From assembly GCA_020635815.1 (NCBI GenBank), contig JACJZB010000007.1, positions 62,001 through 126,000 of the forward strand: a DNA stretch of 64,000 nt. The letters are read 5' to 3'. The notes below the pieces were generated by a model. It was not told the origin of the DNA and did not search any database. It was given only the letters and a program-made list of their open reading frames with translations. Below, piece after piece: positions 17,637 through 26,154 of this stretch. This DNA is from Flavobacteriales bacterium. GTDB taxonomy: Bacteria; Bacteroidota; Bacteroidia; Flavobacteriales_E; Vicingaceae. The position numbers and the translations under genes were made by a program. The first letter of the stretch is position 1, and the number at the start of each line of letters is the position of its first letter.

Positions 17637-18425
17637 ATGAGTGAATTAAAAGTGCCAACTATGGCAGAGTTGATGGCTTCTGGTCAGCAACCAGATGTTT
17701 TGTTTTGGGTAGGATGTGCAGGAAGTTTTGATGATAGAGCAAAGAAAATTACTCGAGCGTTTGTGAAAATATTAAATCATGTAGGCGTTAATTTTGCTGT
17801 ATTGGGCACAGAAGAAAGTTGTACTGGAGATCCTGCAAAACGTGCCGGAAATGAATTTTTGTTTCAGATGCAAGCCATGGGTAATATTCAAGTGTTAAAT
17901 GCTTATGAAATAAAAAAGATAGTAACTACTTGTCCGCATTGTTTTAATACCTTAAAAAATGAGTACCCAGAGTTGGGTGGAAATTATGAAGTTATTCACC
18001 ATTCAGAATTAATTCAACAATTAATAAATGATGGTAAGCTTACTGTAGAGGGAGGAGTGTTTAAAGGAAAGAAAATAACCTTTCATGACCCTTGTTACTT
18101 AGGTAGAGGTAATAATATTTATGAAGCACCAAGAGAGTTAATTGAAAAATTAGATGCCGAATTGGTTGAAATGAAACGATGTAAGTCGAAAGGGTTATGC
18201 TGTGGAGCTGGTGGAGCACAAATGTTTAAAGAAGCCGAAAAAGGTAATAAAGAAGTAAACATTGAACGGACTGAAGAAGCTTTAGAAATTGAACCAGATA
18301 TTATTGCAACGGGTTGTCCGTTTTGTATGACGATGATGACGGATGGTGTTAAATTAAAAGAAAAAGAACAAGACGTAAAAGTGTTCGATTTAGCTGAATT
18401 AATAGCAAAAGCAAACGATTTGTAA
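17637..18425 (+). CDS. (Fe-S)-binding protein with two CCG domains (HdrB-like)
   Basis: The protein has 262 aa and two cysteine-rich CCG repeats. The first contains FWVGCAGSFDD, EESCTGDPAKR and TTCPHCFNTLKNEYP; the second HDPCYLGRGNN, LCCGAGGAQMF and TGCPFCMTMMTDG. CCG domains bind unusual 4Fe-4S or zinc clusters in heterodisulfide reductase, lactate and glycerol-3-phosphate dehydrogenases. With the membrane subunit at 15905 it forms an HdrBC-like pair. Acidic cytosolic protein without export signal. Confidence 0.9.
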   Translation: MSELKVPTMAELMASGQQPDVLFWVGCAGSFDDRAKKITRAFVKILNHVGVNFAVLGTEESCTGDPAKRAGNEFLFQMQAMGNIQVLNAYEIKKIVTTCPHCFNTLKNEYPELGGNYEVIHHSELIQQLINDGKLTVEGGVFKGKKITFHDPCYLGRGNNIYEAPRELIEKLDAELVEMKRCKSKGLCCGAGGAQMFKEAEKGNKEVNIERTEEALEIEPDIIATGCPFCMTMMTDGVKLKEKEQDVKVFDLAELIAKANDL

Positions 18426-18436
18426 GCCCCTCTTAA

Positions 18437-18453
18437 TCTCCCCGAAGGGGAGA
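18437..18453. repeat. Short GC-rich hairpin after the Fe-S operon
   Basis: TCTCCCC, GAA, GGGGAGA form a 7-bp stem 12 bp after the stop of the CCG gene. There is no clear T-run, so it may act as a weak terminator or mRNA-stabilising hairpin. This sequence type is a common dispersed hairpin in Bacteroidota. Confidence 0.5.
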
Positions 18454-18470
18454 AATAAAGAAACAACGTC

Positions 18471-18625
18471 ATTCCGGAAAATAATGAGGAACGAATTATT
18501 TATCCGGAATCTCGATAAAAAAATAAAGATTCCGGATTTTGTCCCAAAGTATTGGTACATGCTCGGGAAGACGAAAAATAAAAACAATAATTATTATTAT
18601 TTGTCATGCTGAGCTTGTCGAAGTA
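18471..18625. repeat. Intergenic repeat cluster (hairpin plus TGTCAT-type dispersed repeat)
   Basis: An imperfect hairpin spans 18471-18510 (ATTCCGGA paired with TCCGGAAT), with a third ATTCCGGA copy at 18529-18536. Near the end (18603-18623) lies TGTCATGCTGAGCTTGTCGA, a dispersed repeat family with relatives at 21301-21355 and 39186-39281. The 227-bp gap holds no gene. Confidence 0.6.
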
Positions 18626-18652
18626 TAAAATAATAAACAAAACACAAACAAT

Positions 18653-19138
18653 ATGAACGAAGAATATAAAAATTATCCCGATAATGCTAAAGTTTGGGTG
18701 TACCAAGCAGCAACACATTTAGACGATGATGATGTTAATTTTTTAAAAGTAAAAATTGATGATTTTATTGCCACTTGGATTTCTCACGGGAACTTATTAA
18801 AAGCAGATTTTGATATTTTACACAATTTGTTTGTAGTGCTTTTTGTGGATGAGCAAGGCGACAGAATGTGTGGTAGTGCTCAAGATGCTTCGGTTCGTTT
18901 AATGAAAGAACTAGAAGAACAATTAGAAACAGAGTTCTTAAACCGTATGAATTTGTCGTATTTAAACAACGATAAAGCGATACCTGTTAAAATGGGAGAC
19001 TTTGCTAAACTAATTGAAGAAGGAACAATAACAGAAAATACTTTGGTGTTTAACAATACCATTACCACAAAAAAAGAATTTGATACCATTTTTAAAGCAC
19101 CACTAAAAAATAGTTGGCAGGCTCAATTGATGGCGTAA
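18653..19138 (+). CDS. Conserved Bacteroidota protein (often misnamed ABC transporter ATPase)
   Basis: The protein has 161 aa, soluble and acidic. NAKVWVYQAATHL, FIATWISHGNLLKADFDI and GSAQDASVRLMKELE match a small Bacteroidota family I recognise from memory, often labelled ABC transporter ATPase although there is no Walker motif here. KNTLVFNN-like TENTLVFNNTITT is also conserved. No function is known. It is alone, preceded by repeats and followed by a strong terminator. Confidence 0.75.
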   Translation: MNEEYKNYPDNAKVWVYQAATHLDDDDVNFLKVKIDDFIATWISHGNLLKADFDILHNLFVVLFVDEQGDRMCGSAQDASVRLMKELEEQLETEFLNRMNLSYLNNDKAIPVKMGDFAKLIEEGTITENTLVFNNTITTKKEFDTIFKAPLKNSWQAQLMA

Positions 19139-19163
19139 TCAATTAAAGAAATACATTTTTATT

Positions 19164-19200
19164 AATGGGTTTTAAGTGGATACTTAAAACCCATTTTGTT
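19164..19200 (+). terminator. Terminator of the 18653 gene
   Basis: A 14-bp perfect stem (19164-19177 with 19182-19195, AATGGGTTTTAAGT on the left) has a GGAT loop and is followed by TTGTTTT. Confidence 0.88.
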
Positions 19201-19250
19201 TTAAAATACAAGTGGAAGCTTGCGATAGATGAGGGATAGAAGACGTTTTT

Positions 19251-19775
19251 TTAAATATTCTTTATTATAGGGAAGAAGGTCTTTTTTGTAACAAGTTTGT
19301 CACTATTTACTCTTCTTGATAAAGAATCCCACCAGAAATCTTTTATATTCAAAATATATGATGGGATAACAATTTTGTTGTCATGCTTATCGATTACACA
19401 AAAGTACTCGAAAAAATTCCAAGGTTCACGACCGTTCCCTATGTTTTCATAAAGCTCAATCTTTATAATATCAGAACTAAATATTTCTATTGTTCTTTTG
19501 GTTTTACGATTTACTAACTTTAGTGAATTATATGCTATAATAAAATCTCTATGACAAGAGAATTTTAGATAATTTATAAAGATATATAAGGATGGAATTG
19601 TTATGGTACTAAGTATTATATTAATAAAAATTATACCCCAGAATTGTTCTTTTCTAATTAAGGTTGGGTTGATGAAAATGTTAGCTATAATATGTAATAT
19701 TAGACAGCTCCAAATGAAAATAGATTGTTTAAAAACTGACCACCATTCCATTCTATATATGTGTTCTTTACCCAT
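19251..19775 (-). CDS. Hypothetical membrane protein, 174 aa
   Basis: Two TM helices lie at about 15-36 and 44-66 (FIWSCLILHIIANIF and GIIFINIILSTITIPSLYIF), then a C-terminal soluble domain rich in Lys, Ile and Trp (TKRTIEIFSSDIIKIEL, NKIVIPSYILNI). The layout (two TM plus PH-like domain) parallels the 2435 gene, without evident sequence identity. It is 23 bp upstream of the lipoprotein hydrolase gene, same strand. Function unknown. Confidence 0.6.
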   Translation of the reverse strand: MGKEHIYRMEWWSVFKQSIFIWSCLILHIIANIFINPTLIRKEQFWGIIFINIILSTITIPSLYIFINYLKFSCHRDFIIAYNSLKLVNRKTKRTIEIFSSDIIKIELYENIGNGREPWNFFEYFCVIDKHDNKIVIPSYILNIKDFWWDSLSRRVNSDKLVTKKTFFPIIKNI

Positions 19776-19798
19776 AAAAGTATTTTAATTAAAAGTAA

Positions 19799-20593
19799 TT
19801 ATTCTAAAATATCAGTTAACTCACTCTTATATTCGCCCCAACTGCCAACGCCGTGGTGGGTTTTGCCATCTACAATAATTAAGGTATCGGTTGTTGGTTT
19901 TAAATATTCCTTTAATTTATATGAATTTTCAACGGGTATAATATTATCCTCTGTACCATGAAAAATAGTAATGGGTGCTTTAACTTCTTTTACATATTCG
20001 TTGGTTCTTAATTTGTATTTCACCATAAAACCCGGCACAATAGCGTAGTAGTGGTGTACTAAATCTAACATGCTGTAATAAGGTGCTTTTAAAACTAAAT
20101 GTTTGGGGTTATTTTTGGCTGCCACATAAGCAGCTGGGCAAGTACCAATAGAATAACCAATTACAACAATGTTTTCTTCTTGGTATTGCGTGGTTAAACT
20201 ATCGTAAACCAATTGCACGTCGTTTAAAAATTGTTTTTCGTTTTCAATTCTTCCTTCACTTTTACCAAAACCACGATAATCTAAAATAAAAATATCGTAA
20301 TTGTTTTGGGTGTAGAAATCAGCAATTTCGCCCCAAGTATCTAATGCACCAGCATTGCCATGTAAGTAAAAAATCAACCCTTTCGTCTGTTCAGCTTTAA
20401 ACAACAATCCGTTAACAGTAACTTTGTCTTCTACTGGTATTTTATACTCAACAAACTCATTGTTAAATTTAAACTCGTAATCAGAAGCCAAAGGAGTAGG
20501 GTGGAAAAACATTTTTTCTTGTCGGCAATTGGCTAAACCTATTGCGATAAACAAAAGAATAATTCCTGCTATTTTGGTTTTTAGGTATTTCAT
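19799..20593 (-). CDS. Alpha/beta hydrolase, probably membrane-anchored
   Basis: The protein has 264 aa. The N-terminal hydrophobic segment ends LANC (C23), a possible lipobox with an unusual Asn at -1. The fold shows the oxyanion motif FYLHGNAG, LDYRGFGKSEG, the nucleophile elbow GYSIG (serine), the acid in FHGTEDNIIP and the final histidine in GKTHHGV, so the catalytic triad is complete. The family (BD-FAE/ABHD13-like) contains esterases of broad range; the substrate is unknown. The ATG follows directly on the stop of the pyrophosphatase gene, so the two form one operon. Confidence 0.88.
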   Translation of the reverse strand: MKYLKTKIAGIILLFIAIGLANCRQEKMFFHPTPLASDYEFKFNNEFVEYKIPVEDKVTVNGLLFKAEQTKGLIFYLHGNAGALDTWGEIADFYTQNNYDIFILDYRGFGKSEGRIENEKQFLNDVQLVYDSLTTQYQEENIVVIGYSIGTCPAAYVAAKNNPKHLVLKAPYYSMLDLVHHYYAIVPGFMVKYKLRTNEYVKEVKAPITIFHGTEDNIIPVENSYKLKEYLKPTTDTLIIVDGKTHHGVGSWGEYKSELTDILE

Positions 20594-21286
20594 TTAGTGA
20601 GTTTCGTTAGCTGTATTATAAGCCTCAATAGAAGCTTCTAAAATCTCTTCAGCTCTTTCTTTTTCTGCAATTTTTTGAATTTCCATTTTACCAACACCTT
20701 TATAGTTGGCAAACCAAGTTGTAACTATATCTAAAGCACCATTAAAACTTTGATTTAATTCAGCAATAGAATTTACTGAAAAGAAAGGCGTTCCTTTCAT
20801 TACAGCAATTAACTTATCGTCTTGCTCACCTCTGTCTAATAATTCAATTACGCCAATAATTTTGCACTCAACTATGCTTCCTCGTTCTACTGCAGGACCT
20901 AAAACTATAATGTCTAATGGGTCGCCATCGCCACCTAAATCTTTTGGTAAATATGTTTTGGGTATCATTCCGTAATTACCCGGATAACCTAAATAGTTAA
21001 CTTTTCGAGGGCCATCTTCGAGCATTTCCCATTTCATGCTGCCGTCAGTTTTGTCAACTTCCCATTTATCAACACTTCCTGTAGGAATTTCAACTACAAC
21101 ATTAATAGAGCCTTCAGTAGTTTTAGCTTCGTAGCCATGTAAAAAATGATGTTCACCGACAATTGTGTAAGGGTCAACTGTAGTTTCTTCTACTAGAGCG
21201 ATTTCTTCTTTTTGGTCGTTTTTACAGCCAAAAAATAAAATGATTGCAAACAAATAAGAAATGATTAGGTATTTGTGTTTTTTCAT
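20594..21286 (-). CDS. ppa: Inorganic pyrophosphatase, lipoprotein form
   Basis: Family I inorganic pyrophosphatase, which hydrolyses PPi to two phosphates. Conserved motifs are VVEIPTGSVDKWEVDK, NYGMIPKTYLPKDLGGDGDPLDIIVLG (the metal-binding aspartates) and GVIELLDRGEQDDKLIAV. The N-terminus is a lipoprotein signal with C21 after IILFFG, so the enzyme should lie outside the inner membrane. That is unusual, because PPi is mainly made in the cytosol; such lipid-linked forms do occur in Bacteroidota. It is followed immediately by the alpha/beta hydrolase. Confidence 0.93.
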   Translation of the reverse strand: MKKHKYLIISYLFAIILFFGCKNDQKEEIALVEETTVDPYTIVGEHHFLHGYEAKTTEGSINVVVEIPTGSVDKWEVDKTDGSMKWEMLEDGPRKVNYLGYPGNYGMIPKTYLPKDLGGDGDPLDIIVLGPAVERGSIVECKIIGVIELLDRGEQDDKLIAVMKGTPFFSVNSIAELNQSFNGALDIVTTWFANYKGVGKMEIQKIAEKERAEEILEASIEAYNTANETH

Positions 21287-21298
21287 TCTTTTATATTG

Positions 21299-21356
21299 TT
21301 TGTTACACTGAGCTTGTCGAAGTGTTTATAGTTCGATAAACTCACTATGACACTTC
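21299..21356. repeat. Inverted pair of TGTCAT-type dispersed repeats
   Basis: ACTGAGCTTGTCGAAGTGT on the left faces its relative AGTTCGATAAACTCACTATG on the right, so the pair can fold into a hairpin. The core CTGAGCTTGTCGAAGT is shared with the copy at 18603-18623. It lies between the ppa start and the mutase gene end. Confidence 0.6.
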
Positions 21357-21372
21357 TTTTTATAAATGTTTA

Positions 21373-23505
21373 TTATGAATAACTCTCTATCAATATCTCT
21401 ATAATTTCGATTGCAGCTTTACTAATTTTAGTTCCAGGACCAAAAACACCAACTGCCCCTGCCTTAAACAAGTATTCATAATCTTGTTGAGGAATAACTC
21501 CACCAACAATAACCATAATATCTTCTCGGTCTAGTTTTTTTAACTCTTCAATAACTTGAGGAACTAAAGTTTTATGCCCCGCAGCCAAAGAAGACACCCC
21601 TAAAATATGTACATCATTTTCTACCGCCTGTTTTGCAGCCTCTTCAGGAGTTTGAAATAAAGGACCAATATCTACATCAAAACCTATATCAGCAAAAGAA
21701 GTCGAAATTACTTTTGCTCCTCTATCATGACCATCTTGCCCCATTTTAGCCACCATAATTCTTGGTCTTCTACCTTCAAGCTCAGCAAATTTATTTGTTA
21801 ATTCACGTGCTTTAATAAAATCTTTATCTTCCATAGCTTCAGAACTATAAACACCACTAACCGAACGTATTTGAGCTTGAAATCTTCCATAAACTTCTTC
21901 TAAAGCGTCAGAAATTTCACCAAGGGTAGCTCTTTCTTTAGCAGCTTCAACAGCAGCTTCTAATAAATTGCCTTTTTTGGTTTTAGCAACTTCTGTAAGG
22001 TTGTGGAGTGCTTGTTTTACTTTTTCGTTATTTCTAGTGGCTTTAATTTTTTCTAATCGTTCAATTTGTCCTTTTCGAACTAATTTGTTGTTAACATCTA
22101 AAATTTCTAATTCTTCTTCAGTTTCAACTTTGTATTCATTCACACCAACTATAATTTCTTTTCCCGAATCAATTTTGGCTTGTTTACGAGCAGCAGCTTC
22201 CTCAATACGTAACTTAGGCACTCCTTTTTCAATTGCCTTAGCCATACCGCCCAATTCTTCAACTTCTTCAATTAGTTTCCAAGCTTTTTCTGCAATTTCA
22301 TTGGTCAACCATTCAACATAATAAGAACCTCCCCAAGGATCAACAGTTCTACAAATTTCAGTTTCTTTTTGAATGTAAATTTGAGTGTTTCTTGCAATTC
22401 TTGCAGAGAAGTCAGTAGGTAAAGCAATTGCTTCATCTAGTGCATTGGTGTGTAAAGACTGTGTTCCGCCTAAAGCAGCAGCCATGGCTTCTATGCATGT
22501 TCGGGCAACGTTGTTAAAAGGATCTTGTTCTGTTAAACTCCAGCCACTGGTTTGGCAATGTGTTCTTAAGGCTAACGATTTTTCATTTTTAGGATTGAAT
22601 TGTTTTACAATTTTTGCCCAAAGCATACGAGCAGCTCGCATTTTAGCAATTTCCATAAAATGGTTCATACCAATAGCCCAAAAAAATGAAAGACGAGGAG
22701 CAAAGGTGTCGATGTCCATTCCTGAGTTTACGCCAGTTCTTAAATATTCTAAACCATCAGCTAAAGTGTATGCCAATTCAATATCGGCAGTAGCTCCAGC
22801 TTCTTGCATGTGGTAACCCGAAATACTTATCGAGTTAAATTTTGGCATGTTTTGAGAAGTGTATTTAAAAATATCAGCAATAATTTGCATAGAAGGAAGA
22901 GGAGGGTAGATGTAAGTATTTCTTACCATAAACTCCTTTAAAATATCGTTTTGAATGGTTCCGGCTAATAATTTTTTATCTACACCTTGCTCTTGTGCTG
23001 CAACAATGTAAAAGGCTAGAATTGGTAATACAGCACCGTTCATGGTCATTGATACTGACATTTCATCCAAAGGAATTTGATCAAACAAAACCTTCATATC
23101 TTCAACCGAATCAATGGCAACTCCAGCTTTACCAACATCACCAACAACACGGGGGTGATCAGAATCGTAACCTCTGTGTGTAGCTAAATCAAAAGCAACA
23201 GAAAGTCCTTTTTGACCAGCAGCTAAGTTTCTGCGGTAAAAAGCATTTGATTCTTCTGCTGTACTAAAACCAGCATACTGTCTAATTGTCCAAGGACGCA
23301 TAACATACATTGTTGAGTATGGTCCTCTTAAATTTGGAGCAATACCAGCTACAAAATTTAAGTGCTTTAAGCTTTTAGTATCCTCTTTTGTGAAATTATC
23401 TTTAATTTCAATTTGTTCTGAAGTTATCCAAGGCTCATTTTTAGATGAGTTTACTTCAGTTTTTACAGGTTTGCTGTATGTAAGTGTGGAAAAATTAGGT
23501 TTCAT
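21373..23505 (-). CDS. mutB: Methylmalonyl-CoA mutase large (catalytic, B12-binding) subunit
   Basis: Interconverts succinyl-CoA and (R)-methylmalonyl-CoA by an adenosylcobalamin radical mechanism. The TIM-barrel part starts near residue 50 (RGPYSTMYVMRPWTIRQYAGF; FDLATHRGYDSDHPRV); the B12 domain is C-terminal (KMGQDGHDRGAKVI, the DxHxxG signature with the cobalt-binding histidine; GVSSLAAGH; VGGVIP). The reading frame has an upstream start at 23535 inside the preceding gene, but ATG 23505, 3 bp after that gene's stop, is preferred (710 aa). Operon with two STAS-like genes and the small subunit. Confidence 0.97.
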   Translation of the reverse strand: MKPNFSTLTYSKPVKTEVNSSKNEPWITSEQIEIKDNFTKEDTKSLKHLNFVAGIAPNLRGPYSTMYVMRPWTIRQYAGFSTAEESNAFYRRNLAAGQKGLSVAFDLATHRGYDSDHPRVVGDVGKAGVAIDSVEDMKVLFDQIPLDEMSVSMTMNGAVLPILAFYIVAAQEQGVDKKLLAGTIQNDILKEFMVRNTYIYPPLPSMQIIADIFKYTSQNMPKFNSISISGYHMQEAGATADIELAYTLADGLEYLRTGVNSGMDIDTFAPRLSFFWAIGMNHFMEIAKMRAARMLWAKIVKQFNPKNEKSLALRTHCQTSGWSLTEQDPFNNVARTCIEAMAAALGGTQSLHTNALDEAIALPTDFSARIARNTQIYIQKETEICRTVDPWGGSYYVEWLTNEIAEKAWKLIEEVEELGGMAKAIEKGVPKLRIEEAAARKQAKIDSGKEIIVGVNEYKVETEEELEILDVNNKLVRKGQIERLEKIKATRNNEKVKQALHNLTEVAKTKKGNLLEAAVEAAKERATLGEISDALEEVYGRFQAQIRSVSGVYSSEAMEDKDFIKARELTNKFAELEGRRPRIMVAKMGQDGHDRGAKVISTSFADIGFDVDIGPLFQTPEEAAKQAVENDVHILGVSSLAAGHKTLVPQVIEELKKLDREDIMVIVGGVIPQQDYEYLFKAGAVGVFGPGTKISKAAIEIIEILIESYS

Positions 23506-23507
23506 AT

Positions 23508-23915
23508 TTAATCGAAATTCAATGATTTTAACCAATTTATACCATCTTCTTCTGTTTTAAACATTTTTAATGGTATTTGAGGTTTGTTTAAGTAGATTAT
23601 AGTGTGTGTGATGTAGCGAACAATTGCAGATGATTCTTTAATTGCACATGCTAAAGCAAAATGATGAAAATTGGAGCTAACAAAAATGCGTTCTTCTGAG
23701 CCAAAACTTTTTACGGTAGAATTATCAGAAAAATACAAATGAGGCACTCCTTTAGTAATCTCCATGAAAATTGCATACATCTCTTTTATGTCGTTAATAT
23801 TACAAGATTTTGCATGTTTATGAGGATGGAATGTAAGTATTTTGTCTTCTCTTAACGAGATAATCCCAATGTTACAATTCACTTTTTTTAATATTTTTAT
23901 TTCTTTAGTCTTCAT
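23508..23915 (-). CDS. STAS-like protein, paralogue B (inside the mutase operon)
   Basis: Soluble protein of 135 aa. The pattern (NIGIISLREDKILTFHPH, a helix KEMYAIFMEI, then PHLYFSDNSTV and VRYITHTIIYLNKPQIPLKMFKTEEDGINWL at the end) fits a STAS/SEC14-like fold family common in Bacteroidota. It is a clear paralogue of the upstream gene; both share the ending PxxPxKMFKTxEEAxxWL. Its start overlaps the neighbour by 11 bp. A function linked to the mutase is possible from position only. Confidence 0.65.
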   Translation of the reverse strand: MKTKEIKILKKVNCNIGIISLREDKILTFHPHKHAKSCNINDIKEMYAIFMEITKGVPHLYFSDNSTVKSFGSEERIFVSSNFHHFALACAIKESSAIVRYITHTIIYLNKPQIPLKMFKTEEDGINWLKSLNFD

Positions 23916-24300
23916 TTAGCCAAGCAAAAGCTTCTTCTTTGGTTTTAAACATTTTAACGGGTATAGAAGGTCTTGATAACTGCATAAACGTATGCGTGAT
24001 AAAGCGAGTCATAGGAGAATTTTCTGTCATTGCAAATTTGCTTGCAAAACGATGAATATGTTTTTTAATATACAAACGTTCTTCAGAATCTAAGCTTTTT
24101 AAGTTATAATTATTAGAAAAATAAGGCATCGGTTTTCCATCTGATAATTCAAGTAAAATTTCAAGCATTAATTCTAAATGAGGTCTTGTAAAAGTAGTAA
24201 GACCTTCATGGGGTTCATAAGTTAGAATGTTGTCACTTCTTAACTCGATAACTCCATATTCAAATGGAACAGACTTAATTATGGTTATATCTTTAGGCAT
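23905..24300 (-). CDS. STAS-like protein, paralogue A (inside the mutase operon)
   Basis: The protein has 131 aa and is built like the gene beside it: FEYGVIELRSDNILTYEPHE, LMLEILLELSDGKPMPYFSNN, SEERLYIKKHIHRFASKFAM, RFITHTFMQLSRPSIPVKMFKTKEEAFAWL. Its start overlaps the end of the small-subunit gene by 8 bp, and its end overlaps paralogue B, so the whole cluster is translationally coupled. No catalytic motif. The role is unknown; stabilising, targeting or regulating the mutase are possible. Confidence 0.65.
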   Translation of the reverse strand: MPKDITIIKSVPFEYGVIELRSDNILTYEPHEGLTTFTRPHLELMLEILLELSDGKPMPYFSNNYNLKSLDSEERLYIKKHIHRFASKFAMTENSPMTRFITHTFMQLSRPSIPVKMFKTKEEAFAWLNED

Positions 24301-25687
24301 TAACTGCTTTTTGTTGAGTTAATTTTTGAGGAATGTTAACTTGTTGAAGCCTATTAATTGAAGTTTTTTTATCAGAAGGCTCAAGATGTAAATTACAATT
24401 TTGAGGTGTTTCCATTTTGTTGATGTGAATATTTACACCCAATAAAAAGCGGCTCCCATTTCTGTATGCTGTTTCTTTATTTGCATTAACAGAATGGATG
24501 TTATTTTGAATTGTACTATTTTTAATGTTGGTTAAAAAGCCACCGTTTACTTCAATTTCTTTAAATAAGGTTAAAGATTTTGCGACTAATTCATCTGTTA
24601 AATGTTCAATGTAATAAGACCCTTTAGCGATGTCGTTTACTTTATTTAAGTAGGCTTCTTCTTTAATAATGATTTGAATATTTCTTGCTACTCGAAGTGT
24701 AAAGTCGCTCGGGTTTTCATAAGCGAAATTAAAAGGCGTAATGCTTAAACTGTTGCATCCGCCTAATACTGCCGACATTCCTTCTGTGGTTGTTCGTAAA
24801 ATATTAGTTTGAGCGTCTTGTGCTGCAATATTGTAAATAGTTGTTTGAGCATGAATATATGGGGAAACATTGTTTACACCATACTCTTTAGTAACTAAAC
24901 TCCATAAAATTTTAAAAGCCCTAATTTTTGCGATTTCAAAAAAGTAATTAGAATTAACACCTAAATTAAAAGTAATGTTATTCATTACTTTTTCTGGAGT
25001 TATTCCTAATTCTGATAATTGATGAATATATTCAACAGCTTGAGAAGCAGCATAAGCAATTTCTTGAGCTGAAGTTGCCCCAGCATTGGTGTAATAATCA
25101 CCTCTAATGGTAATGGTGTTTAAATTAGTTTTGTTTTGGATGTTAAACAATGCTGAAAAGTCTGCTTTTTCATCTGTTTTCCAATTGCCTGAAATCAATA
25201 GCTCTCCCAGGTAGTCATAAGAGATAGAACCCTTTAAAGTTGATTTTTCAATATTATTACTCTCAACAAAAGTGGTAAAGAAATTGAATGTTTGTTCAGG
25301 AGTTGGTGTATAAAAATGAATGTGAATTAAATCAAGTATTATGCCGGCTAATAACTCATTCATTTCTTTTTGGCTATTAATATTGCCATTAAATTGTAGG
25401 CTGTTTGCTCCAGCTTTTAAAGCATTTAAGGCGAGTTTGTTGGCTTCTTTAATAGCTTTAATCTCAATTTGCTCCCTAATTTCCCAATCGTTAGCATTGT
25501 TTGTTAAGTTAAAACCTTGAGAGAGATTATCTTTTAAAGATTCAGCATTATAAAAAGGTTGAACGTCAATGTCTTCATCAGTATTCCAAACTAATGTTTC
25601 AATGAAATCTTTGCCTTTTAAATCTTGATTAATTTTATCTAACCATTCTTGGTGAGACACGGGTTTAAAATCCTTAAATAAGTTCAT
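24293..25687 (-). CDS. mutA: Methylmalonyl-CoA mutase small (beta) subunit
   Basis: The protein has 464 aa. It aligns by pattern with the barrel part of the large subunit (WDTDEDI-like WNTDEDIDVQPFY, GDYYTNAGATSAQEIAYA, HAQTTIYNIAAQDAQTNILRTTTEGMSAVLGG, ARNIQIIIKEEAYLNKV) but has no DxHxxG B12-binding domain, as expected for the non-catalytic subunit. It partners the product of 21373-23505. It starts the four-gene mutase run and lies 68 bp after the DivIC-like gene on the same strand. Confidence 0.93.
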   Translation of the reverse strand: MNLFKDFKPVSHQEWLDKINQDLKGKDFIETLVWNTDEDIDVQPFYNAESLKDNLSQGFNLTNNANDWEIREQIEIKAIKEANKLALNALKAGANSLQFNGNINSQKEMNELLAGIILDLIHIHFYTPTPEQTFNFFTTFVESNNIEKSTLKGSISYDYLGELLISGNWKTDEKADFSALFNIQNKTNLNTITIRGDYYTNAGATSAQEIAYAASQAVEYIHQLSELGITPEKVMNNITFNLGVNSNYFFEIAKIRAFKILWSLVTKEYGVNNVSPYIHAQTTIYNIAAQDAQTNILRTTTEGMSAVLGGCNSLSITPFNFAYENPSDFTLRVARNIQIIIKEEAYLNKVNDIAKGSYYIEHLTDELVAKSLTLFKEIEVNGGFLTNIKNSTIQNNIHSVNANKETAYRNGSRFLLGVNIHINKMETPQNCNLHLEPSDKKTSINRLQQVNIPQKLTQQKAVNA

Positions 25688-25755
25688 GTAATATACTTTG
25701 TAATCATAACAAAGATAGTTAAAACAATGAAAATAAGCGTAGGAGAGGTGTGGCT

Positions 25756-26052
25756 TTATTCTTTTTCTAGTTCAAAGACAAAAATTTCTTCGTTGTCTTT
25801 TTTCATAAGGTATTTTTCACGAGCAAATTTCTCTAATGTTACTGGGTTTGTGGTTAGCTCATTAAGTTCAGTTCTTGTTTTTTTTATTTCTTCTAAATAA
25901 AAAGCTTTGTCTTGTTCAAGCGTTCTTAGTTCTTTTTTAAAATCGTACTGAACTAAAAAATTATTTTGATCGAAAAAAGATAGCCAAACGATGAATATTA
26001 CTATCGTAATAGCATATTTGTTTTTTAACCAATTTGGAATTTTTGACCACAT
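25756..26052 (-). CDS. Septum formation initiator (FtsB/DivIC family)
   Basis: The protein has 98 aa. One TM helix (about 13-28, YAITIVIFIVWLSFF) is followed by a coiled coil (about 38-72; KELRTLEQDKAFYLEEIKKTR) and a small C-terminal piece ending EKFAREKYLMKKDNEEIFVFE, the family's conserved end. It would act in the periplasm in the FtsQLB divisome complex. It precedes the mutase genes on the same strand. Confidence 0.9.
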   Translation of the reverse strand: MWSKIPNWLKNKYAITIVIFIVWLSFFDQNNFLVQYDFKKELRTLEQDKAFYLEEIKKTRTELNELTTNPVTLEKFAREKYLMKKDNEEIFVFELEKE

Positions 26053-26131
26053 AAATCAAAAGTAATTATCAAAAGTTGAAAAGTGATGGACATACTTTTC
26101 AATTAATAAACAACGAATTGTTTAAATGCCT

Positions 26132-26139
26132 TATCTTTG
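26132..26139 (+). promoter_or_regulatory. -10 box for the DUF4293 gene
   Basis: TATCTTTG matches TAnnTTTG. It covers the possible TTG start at 26137, so the ATG at 26155 is the true start, leaving a leader of about 9-10 nt. Confidence 0.6.
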
Positions 26140-26154
26140 CAAAAAAAAAGTATT

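Noticed and set aside
18119..18718. Minus-strand open frames over the CCG gene end and the repeat cluster
   Set aside because: They run through hairpin repeats and opposite a clear Fe-S protein gene; no domain or start signal is seen.
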